Origin: Companilactobacillus ginsenosidimutans | Lineage (GTDB): Bacteria > Bacillota > Bacilli > Lactobacillales > Lactobacillaceae | Direction: 5' to 3' | Assembly: GCF_001050475.1 (NCBI RefSeq) | Contig: NZ_CP012034.1 | Location: 1,984,001-2,048,000, forward strand | DNA length: 64,000 nt | Shown here: positions 1-8,876 of the stretch, one piece after another | Numbering within the stretch: the first letter of the stretch is position 1 | Layout of the letters: every line of letters begins with the position of its first letter | Notes under the pieces: generated by a model | What the model was told of the DNA's origin: nothing | Database searches by the model: none | The model's input: only the letters and a program-made list of their open reading frames with translations | Made by a program: the position numbers and the translations under genes

Positions 1-626
1 ACATCGAACGTAATGTTCCATTTAGAACTATTACTGGTAGACAGTCATACTACTTGGATCACGAAATTTTCCAAGAATATGGTGAAGAGTTAGCAACTTA
101 CAAACCAACACTTCCACCATTTGTTATGGCACCAACTGATACCCATGTTGAAAAAGCTGATAAAGAAGTAACTTTACGGTACTTAACACCACATGGTAAG
201 TGGAATATTCATACTACTTATCAAGATAATCTTTACATGTTGACTCTATTTAGAGGTGGTCCAACCGTTTGGTTAAGTTTGGACGACGCTAAGAAGATTG
301 ATGTTGAAGATAACGATTGGGTAGAACTTTACAACAAGAATGGTGTTGTTACTGCCAGAGCTGTTGTATCACAAAGAATGCCTGATGGAACGATGTACAT
401 GTACCACGCTCAAGATATGGAAATTGAAGAACCATTATCAACAATTACTGGTAACCGTGGTGGTAGTCACAATGCCCCAACTCAAATTCACGTTAAACCA
501 ACTCAAATGGTTGGTGGCTACGGACAATTAAGTTATGGATTTAACTACTACGGACCAATCGGTAACCAAAGAGACTTATACGTTAATGTTAGAAAACTAA
601 AGGAGGTCAAGTGGAATGAAGGTTAA
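1..626 (+). CDS. narG: Respiratory nitrate reductase alpha subunit, C-terminal part (5' end outside window)
   Basis: This is the end of an open frame that enters from outside the window at base 3. It is the C-terminal molybdopterin-dinucleotide-binding part of NarG, the catalytic Mo-bisMGD subunit that reduces nitrate to nitrite with electrons from NarH. The sequence shows the typical NarG tail, with FRTITGRQSYYLDH near the window edge and NRGGSHNAPTQIHVKPTQM further on. The ATG of narH lies inside the last codons, an 11-nt overlap, so the two are translationally coupled. The identification rests on this tail and on the narHJI order that follows; the catalytic domains cannot be seen. Confidence 0.95.
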   Translation, partial: IERNVPFRTITGRQSYYLDHEIFQEYGEELATYKPTLPPFVMAPTDTHVEKADKEVTLRYLTPHGKWNIHTTYQDNLYMLTLFRGGPTVWLSLDDAKKIDVEDNDWVELYNKNGVVTARAVVSQRMPDGTMYMYHAQDMEIEEPLSTITGNRGGSHNAPTQIHVKPTQMVGGYGQLSYGFNYYGPIGNQRDLYVNVRKLKEVKWNEG

Positions 627-2175
627 AGCACAAATTTCCATGGTTCTAAACTTGGATAAGTGTATCGGATGTCATACTTGTTCTGTTACATGTAAACAAA
701 CTTGGACTAACCGTCCCGGTGCTGAATACATGTGGTTTAACAACGTTGAAACTAGACCTGGTGTCGGCTATCCCAAAAAATGGGAAGATGAAAGTCACTA
801 CAAGGGTGGCTGGAAACTTAACCGTAAAGGTAAGCTAGAATTACGTGCCGGCAGCAAGTTAAACAAGGTTTCACTAGCAAAAATTTTCTACAATCCTGAT
901 ATGCCTAATCTTGATGATTATTACGAACCATGGACATACGATTATCAAACATTATTCGGTAAAGAAACTAAGCACCAACCAGTTGCTCGTGCAAAATCAC
1001 AAATTACTGGTGAATACATGAAGCTAAACAATGGTCCTAACTGGGACGATGATTTGGCTGGATCAGACCGTAGTTTCGGCGAAGATCCTAATATGCAAAA
1101 TATCGAAGCTGACATCAAAGGTAACTTTGAAAAAACTTTCATGATGTACTTGCCTCGTTTATGTGAACACTGTCTAAACGCTGCCTGTGTTGCATCTTGC
1201 CCTAGTGGTGCGATGTACAAACGTGACGAAGACGGTATCGTATTAGTCGACCAAGAACGTTGTCGTGGATGGAGATTCTGTATGACAGGATGTCCTTACA
1301 AAAAGGTTTACTTCAACTGGAAAACTAATAAAGCTGAAAAATGTACTTTCTGTTATCCAAGAATTGAAGAAGGTTTGCCAACAGTTTGTTCTGAAACTTG
1401 TGTTGGTCGTATTCGTTACATCGGGGTTATTTTATATGATGCTGACCGTGTACAAGAAGCCTGTGAAGAACCTGATGATACAAAACTTTATGAAGCACAA
1501 TTGGGATTGTTCTTAGACCCTAATGATCCAGAAGTTATCGAACAAGCTTTGGATGACGGTGTGGATATGGAAACTATCAAATGTGCTCAACGTTCACCTA
1601 TTTACAAGATGGCTGTTGAACAAAAGATTGCTTTCCCATTGCACCCTGAATACCGTACAATGCCAATGGTTTGGTATGTGCCACCGCTATCACCAATCAT
1701 GAATTACTTTGAAGGTAAGAACTCAATCAAGTATCCTGAACTTATCTTCCCAGCTATTGAAGAAATGCGTATTCCTGTTGAATATTTAGCAAATCTTTTG
1801 GCTGGTGGAAACACTGAAGTAATTAAGAATGCATTATACAAATTAGCAATGATGAGATTATATATGCGTGCAAAAACAAGTGGTAAAGATTTCGATGCTG
1901 AAAAACTTGATCGTGTTGATTTGACTGAAGAATCAGCAACTTCACTATATCGTCTATTGGCTATTGCTAAATACGATGACAGATTCGTTATTCCTAAAGC
2001 TAAAAAGGAAAAAATCGAGCATGTTGAAGACGAACAAGGTGGATTAGGCTACGAAGAATGTAACGGCTGTGCCTTAGCTCCAGAACACGGCAGCATGTTA
2101 CGTAAAGCTAAAGCAGGAATGTCATCAAAGGATGTCTATGCAGAAAGTTTCTATGGAGGAATTTGGCGTGATTAA
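616..2175 (+). CDS. narH: Respiratory nitrate reductase beta subunit
   Basis: NarH is the Fe-S electron-transfer subunit of the membrane-bound nitrate reductase. The 519 residues match the usual length. Cysteine clusters are visible at about residues 16-27 (CIGCHTCSVTC), 183-195 (CEHC...CVASCP), 215-226 (CRGWRFCMTGCP) and 241-260. The Trp in CRGW replaces a Cys, as expected for the [3Fe-4S] centre of NarH. The start ATG follows AAAGGAGG. The 3' end overlaps the likely GTG start of narJ. Confidence 0.97.
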   Translation: MKVKAQISMVLNLDKCIGCHTCSVTCKQTWTNRPGAEYMWFNNVETRPGVGYPKKWEDESHYKGGWKLNRKGKLELRAGSKLNKVSLAKIFYNPDMPNLDDYYEPWTYDYQTLFGKETKHQPVARAKSQITGEYMKLNNGPNWDDDLAGSDRSFGEDPNMQNIEADIKGNFEKTFMMYLPRLCEHCLNAACVASCPSGAMYKRDEDGIVLVDQERCRGWRFCMTGCPYKKVYFNWKTNKAEKCTFCYPRIEEGLPTVCSETCVGRIRYIGVILYDADRVQEACEEPDDTKLYEAQLGLFLDPNDPEVIEQALDDGVDMETIKCAQRSPIYKMAVEQKIAFPLHPEYRTMPMVWYVPPLSPIMNYFEGKNSIKYPELIFPAIEEMRIPVEYLANLLAGGNTEVIKNALYKLAMMRLYMRAKTSGKDFDAEKLDRVDLTEESATSLYRLLAIAKYDDRFVIPKAKKEKIEHVEDEQGGLGYEECNGCALAPEHGSMLRKAKAGMSSKDVYAESFYGGIWRD

Positions 2176-2767
2176 TATTGAGAAGCTTAACAGCTTAAAA
2201 GGTGGTTTCATTTACCTTTCAAAAATGATTGACTACCCAACTCAAGACATTTTGAATCCAGATTTTTTGGACGATTTCAAAAAAAATTACCCAAATACTC
2301 CGCATAAAGATGAATTGACTGAGATTATCACTGCGATGCAAGCTTACACACTTGAAGATATTAAGACTCACTATGTTTCACTTTTTGAATTGAACAATCG
2401 TTACACTTTATATATGACGTATTACAAGATGACTGATTCCCGCGAACGTGGACAAGTTTTAGCCAAACTGAAGATGCTTTATGAGATGTTTGGCGTCCAA
2501 ATTGAAGGAACAGAATTATCTGATTATCTACCATTGATGTTGGAATTCTTAACTTTCAGCGATTGGAAAGATGATTACCGTCAACAAGATTTGAAGTTAC
2601 TATTTTCAGTTATTGAGGATGGAACGTTTAACTTATTGGAAAAGTCAGAAGAGGAATCTGATGATTTATACTTCAGAACTATTAGTATAATTAGAGCTGA
2701 ACTTAGATCATGCGTGGAACAGCCAGAAGTTAAACAACCGAAGATGACACAAACAGGGGGAGAATAA
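2168..2767 (+). CDS. narJ: Nitrate reductase molybdenum cofactor assembly chaperone
   Basis: NarJ is a TorD/NarJ-type chaperone that inserts the Mo cofactor into NarG before membrane docking. The protein is helical and acidic, with about 199 residues and a typical PLMLEFLTFSDW stretch. I chose the GTG at 2168 because GGAGGA at 2155-2160 sits 7 nt before it and it overlaps the narH stop by 8 nt. The in-frame ATG codons at 2132, 2138 and 2150 lie deeper in narH and have no better ribosome binding site. Its identity is supported by its position between narH and narI. Confidence 0.92.
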   Translation: MINIEKLNSLKGGFIYLSKMIDYPTQDILNPDFLDDFKKNYPNTPHKDELTEIITAMQAYTLEDIKTHYVSLFELNNRYTLYMTYYKMTDSRERGQVLAKLKMLYEMFGVQIEGTELSDYLPLMLEFLTFSDWKDDYRQQDLKLLFSVIEDGTFNLLEKSEEESDDLYFRTISIIRAELRSCVEQPEVKQPKMTQTGGE

Positions 2768-2769
2768 AG

Positions 2770-3483
2770 ATGAATGATATCGGAGCTTTCTTTTTATGGG
2801 ACATATTCCCGTACATTGCGTTAGCCTCATTTTTCATAGGGATCATTGTTCGTTTTGCACGAAACCGTTTTTCAATTACGGCTAAATCAAGTGAATTACT
2901 TGAGAAAAAACAATTAATGGTCGGAAGTATTCTCTTCCACGTTGGTATTATTTTCGTCTTCTTCGGACACGTTGTCGGAGTTTTAATTCCTAAAGCTTTT
3001 ACTGATTGGCTGGGAATTCCGAACGAAATGTACCATATCGGTGCTTTAGTTATGGGTGGATTGGCCGGATTTATGGCATTAGCAGGGATGATAATTCTTA
3101 CTTACCGTAGATTCAACAATAAACGTGTTTTCATCACTAGTTCATTCAGCGACTTGGTCGTTGACTTGTCACTTTTGATCATGATTGTTTTAGGATTAAG
3201 TGCTTCGCTTATTGAAGGACCTTTCTTCCATCCTGAATTCAATTATCGTTTGAACTTGTCAGTTTGGGCACGACAAATATTCATGCTTAAACCAGATTTC
3301 CATCTGATGCAACAAGTTCCACCAGTTTTCCAAATTCACGTCATTTGTGGATTTTTGATTTTCGCCTTCTTCCCTTATACTAGACTTATCCACGCTTTGA
3401 CATTGCCTTGGCAATATCTCTTCAGAAGTCCTGAAGTATATCGTAGAAAACCAAGTATTAGAGGGGACCAATATCGTGGCTAA
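2770..3483 (+). CDS. narI: Respiratory nitrate reductase gamma subunit (cytochrome b)
   Basis: NarI is the diheme membrane cytochrome that oxidises menaquinol and passes electrons to NarH. It has 237 residues with five hydrophobic segments. Two His pairs match the heme ligands of the family. One is in LFHVGIIFVFFGHVVG, with a 10-residue spacing. The other is in IHVICG...RLIHALTLP, with an 18-residue spacing. A GGGGGAG ribosome binding site precedes the ATG. The end overlaps the GTG start of the next gene by 8 nt, tying the ABC importer to the nar operon. Lactobacilli generally need external heme and menaquinone for this enzyme to work. Confidence 0.96.
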   Translation: MNDIGAFFLWDIFPYIALASFFIGIIVRFARNRFSITAKSSELLEKKQLMVGSILFHVGIIFVFFGHVVGVLIPKAFTDWLGIPNEMYHIGALVMGGLAGFMALAGMIILTYRRFNNKRVFITSSFSDLVVDLSLLIMIVLGLSASLIEGPFFHPEFNYRLNLSVWARQIFMLKPDFHLMQQVPPVFQIHVICGFLIFAFFPYTRLIHALTLPWQYLFRSPEVYRRKPSIRGDQYRG

Positions 3484-4468
3484 TCGTCACAAAAACAAAA
3501 TTGCAATGATATCTGCAGCAGTTTTATTACTAATTCTATTGGTAGTTTCAATGGGAATGGGTCGCTACAGTCTATCGCTGCATGATGTGATAAATTACTT
3601 TTTCAATCGGGCAGATAGCTCGACAAAATTGATTCTCAGATTAAGATTTATTCGAATTATAGCGGTTGTATTAGTTGGCGCGGGTATATCGATGGCCGGC
3701 GCCACTTTTCAATCTGTCTTCAATAATGGTTTAGCATCACCAAATATTTTAGGAGTGGCGACCGGAGCAAGTGTTGGGGCCGCCTTTGCTATTTTATACG
3801 GGATGCCAATATATATTATTGAGATCAGCGCCTTTGTTACGGGTGTTTTGACGATGTTTCTGACATTGTTGATTGATAAATTTTTACACAGCAATTCGAG
3901 TATTACGTTGATTTTGGCCGGAATTATTATGGCTGGATTGATGCAATCTGTTTTGGGATCAATCAAATACATGGCTGACCCGGAAGTCCAGTTGCAGAGC
4001 ATTGTTTACTGGGAGCTCGGTAGTTTTATGAAGGTTGATTTGAGTTCATTGATGTCAGTCGGACCAGTTTTATTGGTAGGAATTTTATTCTTATTTTTCG
4101 CACGCTGGAGGTTGAATGTTTTGTCTTTGGACGAAGCGACGATTAAGACTATTGGCGTTAATCCAAAGATAAATCGCAATTTGATGATTTTGGTGGCAAC
4201 TCTGCTAACAGCCGCAGCAGTTTGTATCTGTGGTGTTATCGGCTGGATTGGTTTAGTCGTTCCACACATTAGTCGCAGTATTGTTGGAGGTGACAATCGA
4301 GTTTCACTTCCAATGACAGGTTTAACAGGCGCTGCTCTGTTATTGATTTGCGACACGATTGCCCGAAGTATTTCAGTCAACGATATTCCTTTGAGTATTG
4401 TGACTGGATTTATCGGTGTGCCAATTTTCATATTCATCTTAATAAGGAGGAAAGATACCGTTGTCTGA
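3476..4468 (+). CDS. FecCD-family ABC importer permease (candidate molybdate/oxyanion or iron-chelate)
   Basis: This is a polytopic permease of the BtuC/FecCD family, about 330 residues with 8-10 hydrophobic segments. It shows family signatures such as GAGISMAGATFQSVFNNGLASPNILGV split over about residues 60-90, and GWIGLVVPHISR near residue 260. The GTG start overlaps the narI stop and follows GAGGGG. Such permeases usually carry siderophores, heme or cobalamin, and a subgroup (MolB) carries molybdate. Its position inside a nar-moa cluster makes molybdate the better guess here, although L. plantarum nar-moa loci carry similar genes annotated fec. The substrate is inferred from context only. 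Confidence 0.88.
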   Translation: MANRHKNKIAMISAAVLLLILLVVSMGMGRYSLSLHDVINYFFNRADSSTKLILRLRFIRIIAVVLVGAGISMAGATFQSVFNNGLASPNILGVATGASVGAAFAILYGMPIYIIEISAFVTGVLTMFLTLLIDKFLHSNSSITLILAGIIMAGLMQSVLGSIKYMADPEVQLQSIVYWELGSFMKVDLSSLMSVGPVLLVGILFLFFARWRLNVLSLDEATIKTIGVNPKINRNLMILVATLLTAAAVCICGVIGWIGLVVPHISRSIVGGDNRVSLPMTGLTGAALLLICDTIARSISVNDIPLSIVTGFIGVPIFIFILIRRKDTVV

Positions 4469-5237
4469 AATCTATACAAAGAATCTTAGTTTTGCCTATG
4501 ACACTGAAAAAATTATTGATAATGTCGACTTGAAAGTAGACGATGGTCAAGTTTTGGTGATTTTAGGACCGAACGGTATCGGTAAGAGTACTCTTTTAGC
4601 TTGTTTAAGTGGCTTGCATGATGATTATTCAGGTCAGATAAAGCTTGAAGATCAAGAATTGAAGCAAATTCCGAACCGGGAACTTTCTCATCGGTTGGCA
4701 TTGGTCAGTCAAGGTGTAAACGTTAAGAGTGGTCTGAATTTGTATGACTACTTGTTGCTCGGACGTAGTGCGTTTCATTCTATCTTCAGTCAGCCTGATG
4801 AACGTGATCGGCAACAAGTTGAGCATGTTTTATCGCAAATTGGCTTAGCTGAATATCGAGATGTTAGTTTGCAGGATATGTCTGGTGGTCAGAGGCAGTT
4901 AGCCCAGATTGGCCGGGCTTTGGTGCAAGAACCAAAATTGCTAATTATGGATGAACCAACTTCAGCATTAGATTATAAAAATCAAATTTTAGTTTTAAAA
5001 CTTATAAAAGCCCTTTCAGTTATCGATATTTCAATTATAATAAGTACACATGATCCAAATCAGGCAATGATGATTGGTGATTCAGTGGGCTTGTTAGTTG
5101 ATAACCAGACTTATATTCAAGGTAAGACTGAGGAAATCTTGACCGAAAAATATTTGACTGAACTATACAAGACTCCGATTGTTTCGACGTTTAACGAAGA
5201 ATTAGACCGAAATATATTTGGGACGAGGATGGATTAA
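4461..5237 (+). CDS. ABC importer ATP-binding subunit (FecE-like)
   Basis: This is the ATPase partner of the preceding permease, with 258 residues. Walker A GPNGIGKST is at about residues 36-44. The signature MSGGQRQLAQIGRAL is near residue 140, Walker B LLIMDEPTSALD near 158-169, and the H-loop STHDPNQA follows. The start is TTG at 4461, preceded by AAGGAGG, and overlaps the permease end by 8 nt. The arrangement is the classic one for type II importers (BtuCD, FecCDE, MolBC). Confidence 0.93.
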   Translation: MSEIYTKNLSFAYDTEKIIDNVDLKVDDGQVLVILGPNGIGKSTLLACLSGLHDDYSGQIKLEDQELKQIPNRELSHRLALVSQGVNVKSGLNLYDYLLLGRSAFHSIFSQPDERDRQQVEHVLSQIGLAEYRDVSLQDMSGGQRQLAQIGRALVQEPKLLIMDEPTSALDYKNQILVLKLIKALSVIDISIIISTHDPNQAMMIGDSVGLLVDNQTYIQGKTEEILTEKYLTELYKTPIVSTFNEELDRNIFGTRMD

Positions 5238-5239
5238 TT

Positions 5240-6286
5240 ATGAGGAATAAAAAATCAATTATTATTGCGCTATTAGCAGTATTGTTATTTGTTGGTGTGG
5301 GCGTAGGTAGTATTCAAGCTAATACTTCTGCCGCGTCGAACACTCGAGTGGTTAAAGATAACAAAGGAAAGAAAGTTACTATTCCTAAAAAAGTTAAGCG
5401 TGTCGCTGATTTGTGGCATGCTAACAACCCAATTTTATTAATGTTGGGTGGGGAAAAAGACTTGGTTGCTACTACGCAATTGATTCACGACAACAAGCTT
5501 TTGACCAAGCTTTATCCTTCAGTTAAGAAACAAGCTGTACCATTCAATGGTGACAGTATTAATACGGAAGAATTGATTGCTCAAAAGCCTGATGTGGTAA
5601 TTGGTTCAGACCCAGCTCAAATTGAAACTATCAGAAAAGCGGGTATCCCGGCTGTTAATTCTATGTTCCAAGATTATAAAGGAATGAAGAAAACGGTTAC
5701 ATTAACTGGTAATATATTAGGTGGCAAGGCTGTTAAAAATGCCAAGATTTATAACCAACAACTGACTGATGATATTGAAGAAGTTGGTAACTTAACTCGT
5801 GGCGCCGGTACACCGAGTGTATTGCACATTGTAAATAAGTCAGATTTGACCAAAGTCGACGGTCGTAAAACGATTGTTGATCAATGGATCAAGACTGCTG
5901 GTGGTAAAAATGCCATCAAGAGTAAGGGTAATATGATCTCAGTTTCTGCAGAAGAGATTATCAAATCAAATCCTGACATCATTATCGTCGGTAATACTAC
6001 TAGTAAAAAAGCTTTAAAGGCGTTGAAGAAGGATTCTCGTTTCAAGTCGCTTAAAGCTGTTAAGCACAACAAAGTTTATGGTAACCCAACTTGTATTTTC
6101 CAATGGGATAGATACAGTGTGGAATCTGACCTTCAACTCTGGTGGGCCGCAAGTAAGATTCACCCATCTGAGATGAAAGATTTCAGTGTTGAGCAGAAGA
6201 CTGCAGCATTTTACCAAGCTTACTTTAATCACAAATTTAGCAAGAAACAGATTAAACAAATTTTGAACGGGGAGGTGCTTAAATGA
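5240..6286 (+). CDS. ABC importer substrate-binding protein (FecB/MolA-like), without lipobox
   Basis: This is a cluster A-II (helical backbone) binding protein of 348 residues with one N-terminal hydrophobic segment at about residues 6-24. The two lobes show the usual features, with KVTIPKKVKRVADLWHANNP near the start of the mature part and a second lobe after about residue 190. The N-terminus reads VGVGVGSIQANTS, with no Cys to acylate, so a normal lipoprotein anchor is missing. The only Cys is near residue 285. It may be tethered by an uncleaved signal anchor or released. It lies 2 nt after the ATPase gene and overlaps moaE by 4 nt, which supports a molybdenum-related role. Confidence 0.85.
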   Translation: MRNKKSIIIALLAVLLFVGVGVGSIQANTSAASNTRVVKDNKGKKVTIPKKVKRVADLWHANNPILLMLGGEKDLVATTQLIHDNKLLTKLYPSVKKQAVPFNGDSINTEELIAQKPDVVIGSDPAQIETIRKAGIPAVNSMFQDYKGMKKTVTLTGNILGGKAVKNAKIYNQQLTDDIEEVGNLTRGAGTPSVLHIVNKSDLTKVDGRKTIVDQWIKTAGGKNAIKSKGNMISVSAEEIIKSNPDIIIVGNTTSKKALKALKKDSRFKSLKAVKHNKVYGNPTCIFQWDRYSVESDLQLWWAASKIHPSEMKDFSVEQKTAAFYQAYFNHKFSKKQIKQILNGEVLK

Positions 6287-6693
6287 GCCTCGTCAAAATT
6301 GTAGATAAACCGATTGATGTTGATACGCTGACGAAAAGTTTGATTCATAATGAATTTGGCGGTGTTGATATTTTCTTAGGCAATATTCGACAATACACTG
6401 ACGACATCGAAACTGAAAAAATCGAGTACACGACTTACAAATCAATGGCTGAAAAGGAAATGCAAAAATTGGCCGATATTGTTTTGGCAAAAGGGATGGA
6501 CGTGGTTATGGTTCATCGTGTTGGAGAATTACAGTTAGGTGACGTTGCAGTATTTATCGGAGTGTCGGCGCCACATCGAGCGGAAGCATTTGAAAATTGT
6601 CAGATGCTGATCGATCAGTTGAAACACACTGTGCCGATTTGGAAGAAAGAGTATGACAAAGACAAAATTCGCTGGGGAGGTCTTGAAGAATGA
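6283..6693 (+). CDS. moaE: Molybdopterin synthase catalytic subunit
   Basis: MoaE is the large subunit of molybdopterin synthase, which puts the dithiolene sulfurs into precursor Z using thiocarboxylated MoaD. It has 136 residues. The family motifs VGELQLGDVAVFIGVSAPHR and IDQLKHTVPIWKKE are clear, and the catalytic lysine lies in the IWKKE stretch. It is translationally coupled at both ends (ATGA overlaps), with the binding protein before it and moaD after it. It supplies cofactor for the NarG encoded upstream. Confidence 0.96.
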   Translation: MSLVKIVDKPIDVDTLTKSLIHNEFGGVDIFLGNIRQYTDDIETEKIEYTTYKSMAEKEMQKLADIVLAKGMDVVMVHRVGELQLGDVAVFIGVSAPHRAEAFENCQMLIDQLKHTVPIWKKEYDKDKIRWGGLEE

Positions 6694-6929
6694 GAATCAA
6701 ATTATTTTCAGTTTTAGCCGAGAAAATTGGTCCAACAATCGAATTAGATTTACCAGAGACGTTTACTGCTCAAAATATTTTGGAAAGAATTAAGTCACTT
6801 CATCCTGATTATGAGGATGTGCTTGACCAGTCATTAGTCGCAGTTAACGAGGAATACACTAATGATGAGAAAATTTCACTTGAGTCAGTTGATGAAATAG
6901 CAATAATTCCACCGGTAAGTGGTGGCTAG
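6690..6929 (+). CDS. moaD: Molybdopterin synthase sulfur carrier subunit
   Basis: This is a small ubiquitin-like beta-grasp protein of 79 residues. It ends in the diagnostic Gly-Gly (IIPPVSGG), the site of adenylation and thiocarboxylation. It partners with MoaE, with which it overlaps by 4 nt. The middle contains AVNEEYTNDEKISLESVDEIAIIPP, typical of MoaD when read in two parts. Confidence 0.95.
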   Translation: MRIKLFSVLAEKIGPTIELDLPETFTAQNILERIKSLHPDYEDVLDQSLVAVNEEYTNDEKISLESVDEIAIIPPVSGG

Positions 6930-6969
6930 AATTAAATGATTTTTCGTTAAATAATTGGGGGTATTTAAG

Positions 6970-8142
6970 ATGGAAAGTAAAGGGAAATCGTATCTTGCTT
7001 TAACTATGGGAACATTAGCTATGATGGTCTGCTTCATGGTCTGGCTTTGTTTATCACCATTGCTTGATGTTATTTTGAAGAATGCCGGAGTTCAAGTCTC
7101 CGAATTTCAACGTACATTCTTGTTAGCTACACCAATTTTATTGGGATCAATTATGCGTATCCCAATGGGAATCGTTTCAGATAGATGGGGTGGTAAAAAA
7201 ACTTATATCGCCTTGATGATATTCTTGATCATCCCAGTTTTGATGATGCCAAGAGTTCATTCTTACGGCATGCTAATTTTCACAGCCTTATTACTAGGAA
7301 TGGCCGGAACATCATTTGCCATCGGTGTTTCGTATGTCACAGGATTTTTCCCACCAGAAAAACAAGGTTTGGTGTTAGGTATCGTTGCTGTTGGTAATAT
7401 CGGTACCGCATTTTCAGTATTTTTCCTACCACGTTTAATTAAAGTTATGAGCTTGAACGGAATCTTCTATTTATTAGTAGCATTGCTAGTATTATTCACG
7501 CTGCTGATGCTAATTTGTCCTGAATCCAAGCCAAACAAAGACTCAACCTTGGGCAAATCTTTATCCGTTGCCAAAGAAAAGGATACTTGGTTCTTAGCAC
7601 TATTTTATTTCTTAACATTCGGACTATTCATGTCATGGAGTAACTTACTTCCAACATTTATGTCAGGATTATACAGTCAATCACTAGTTGACGCCGGAAT
7701 TTGGGCCGCAGTATTCGCTGTTATCGGAACATTGTTACGTCCAGTTGGTGGCTATATCTCTGATAAAGTCCGTCCAATGACTTTGCTAAAATATGATTTC
7801 ATCGGATTAATTGTTGTCGCAATTGTGCTAGGAATTTTCCTTCAATCACAAGGAGTATTCTCAACAATGATCGTCTTAATGGGAATTTTAGTTGGGGTCG
7901 GAAATGGTATCATTTTCAAAATGGTCCCATTCGTATCATCAGGAAATACCGGTGCAGTTACTGGATTCGTTGGTGCCATGGGTGGTCTGGGTGGATATTT
8001 CCCACCAATCGTTTTAGGAATTATCAAACAATCTACCGGTGGCTACTCAATCGGATTGTATTTAATCGCCGTAGTTGCCATAATTTGTTTAGTACTATTA
8101 CAAAAAGAATATATTACCGGCGCTCACAAGATTGTAAAGTAG
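6970..8142 (+). CDS. narK: Nitrate/nitrite transporter of the NNP (NarK) family
   Basis: This 12-TM major facilitator imports nitrate and/or exchanges it for nitrite. Family signatures are visible: the first-half loop PMGIVSDRWGGKKTY, and the second nitrate signature GNTGAVTGFVGAMGGLGG near residue 325. I chose ATG 6970, with GGGGGT 7-8 nt upstream, rather than the TTG at 6955. That gives 390 residues, a normal NarK length. It follows moaD by 40 nt in the same direction and is probably in the nar operon. Confidence 0.93.
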   Translation: MESKGKSYLALTMGTLAMMVCFMVWLCLSPLLDVILKNAGVQVSEFQRTFLLATPILLGSIMRIPMGIVSDRWGGKKTYIALMIFLIIPVLMMPRVHSYGMLIFTALLLGMAGTSFAIGVSYVTGFFPPEKQGLVLGIVAVGNIGTAFSVFFLPRLIKVMSLNGIFYLLVALLVLFTLLMLICPESKPNKDSTLGKSLSVAKEKDTWFLALFYFLTFGLFMSWSNLLPTFMSGLYSQSLVDAGIWAAVFAVIGTLLRPVGGYISDKVRPMTLLKYDFIGLIVVAIVLGIFLQSQGVFSTMIVLMGILVGVGNGIIFKMVPFVSSGNTGAVTGFVGAMGGLGGYFPPIVLGIIKQSTGGYSIGLYLIAVVAIICLVLLQKEYITGAHKIVK

Positions 8143-8157
8143 GAATGAGGTTTTATT

Positions 8158-8478
8158 ATGGAAGAAACTGAAAACAAACAAAAAAATGATGAAATCATGG
8201 AAGCTCTAGAAAACGTCATCGATCCCGAATTAGGAATCGATATCGTCAACCTTGGCTTGATTTACGGTCTTGAGATTGAAGGTTCAAAGTGTACCGTTAC
8301 CATGACTTTAACTACCATGGGCTGCCCATTGAGTGACATGATCAACAATGATATTCATCAGGCTGTTGAGTCGGTTGAAGGAATTGACAGCTGTGATATT
8401 AATTTGGTTTGGTATCCGATTTGGGATATGAGTAAGATGAGTAGGTTTGCAAAGATTGCTCTTGGTATTCATGGATAG
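8158..8478 (+). CDS. DUF59/MIP18-family Fe-S cluster assembly factor
   Basis: The 106 residues carry the whole DUF59 (SufT/PaaD/MIP18) domain: ALENVIDPELGIDIVNLGLIYG and then LTTMGCPLSDMI with its conserved Cys. Proteins of this family help mature Fe-S proteins. Placed last in the nar locus, it may serve the Fe-S clusters of NarG and NarH, but this is inference. Its start follows AATGAGG, 15 nt after narK. Confidence 0.88.
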   Translation: MEETENKQKNDEIMEALENVIDPELGIDIVNLGLIYGLEIEGSKCTVTMTLTTMGCPLSDMINNDIHQAVESVEGIDSCDINLVWYPIWDMSKMSRFAKIALGIHG

Positions 8479-8500
8479 AGAGTAATTTTGGATTGTGGTG

Positions 8501-8680
8501 GTTCACTGCCGCCCTCCGGTCAGGTTCCGCGGGGGCCGTGGTCGCTGTGAACACGATTTTGAGCTTTTCCAAGTTCGGGAAAATCTCAAAACTCGGTTTT
8601 TATGTAAGCCTGCCCTTTGGCAGGCAAACATAAACGCCACGGCTTGGGCCCCCGCGGAACCTGACCTGCGGGCTAGTACT
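8501..8680 (+). repeat. Structured palindromic element, copy 1
   Basis: This non-coding element has an 18-bp perfect outer stem, 8518-8535 with 8649-8666 (GGTCAGGTTCCGCGGGGG and its complement). The stem extends inward through CCGTGG/CCACGG. Two inner hairpins are visible: TTTTGAG...CTCAAAA enclosing TTTTCC/GGGAAAA (about 8557-8591), and TTTATGT...ACATAAA enclosing CCTGCC/GGCAGG (about 8599-8633). It opens with GTTCACTGC. It is about 85% identical to copy 2, with paired changes that keep the helices. It starts about 20 nt after the DUF59 gene. Function unknown. Confidence 0.85.
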
Positions 8681-8876
8681 ATCGCAATCTTATTTTTTTG
8701 GTGGGTGTGGTCGTTGGACTAGTTATCTGTTTTGTCTGTAGTGTTTGAGCTTTTGTTCCACTTTAGATATGTCGTTGATGGCTTTTAACCCATTGGTATC
8801 CATTGATACTAACAAATGATTTTTTTACTTAAGAAATATTATATAGATTTAATCTGGTTCAAAGGTTGAGGTAAGA

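Noticed and set aside
8495..8722. Open frame through the first palindromic element
   Set aside because: It covers the structured repeat, its residues follow the palindrome, it has no ribosome binding site, and the corresponding frame is not kept in copy 2.
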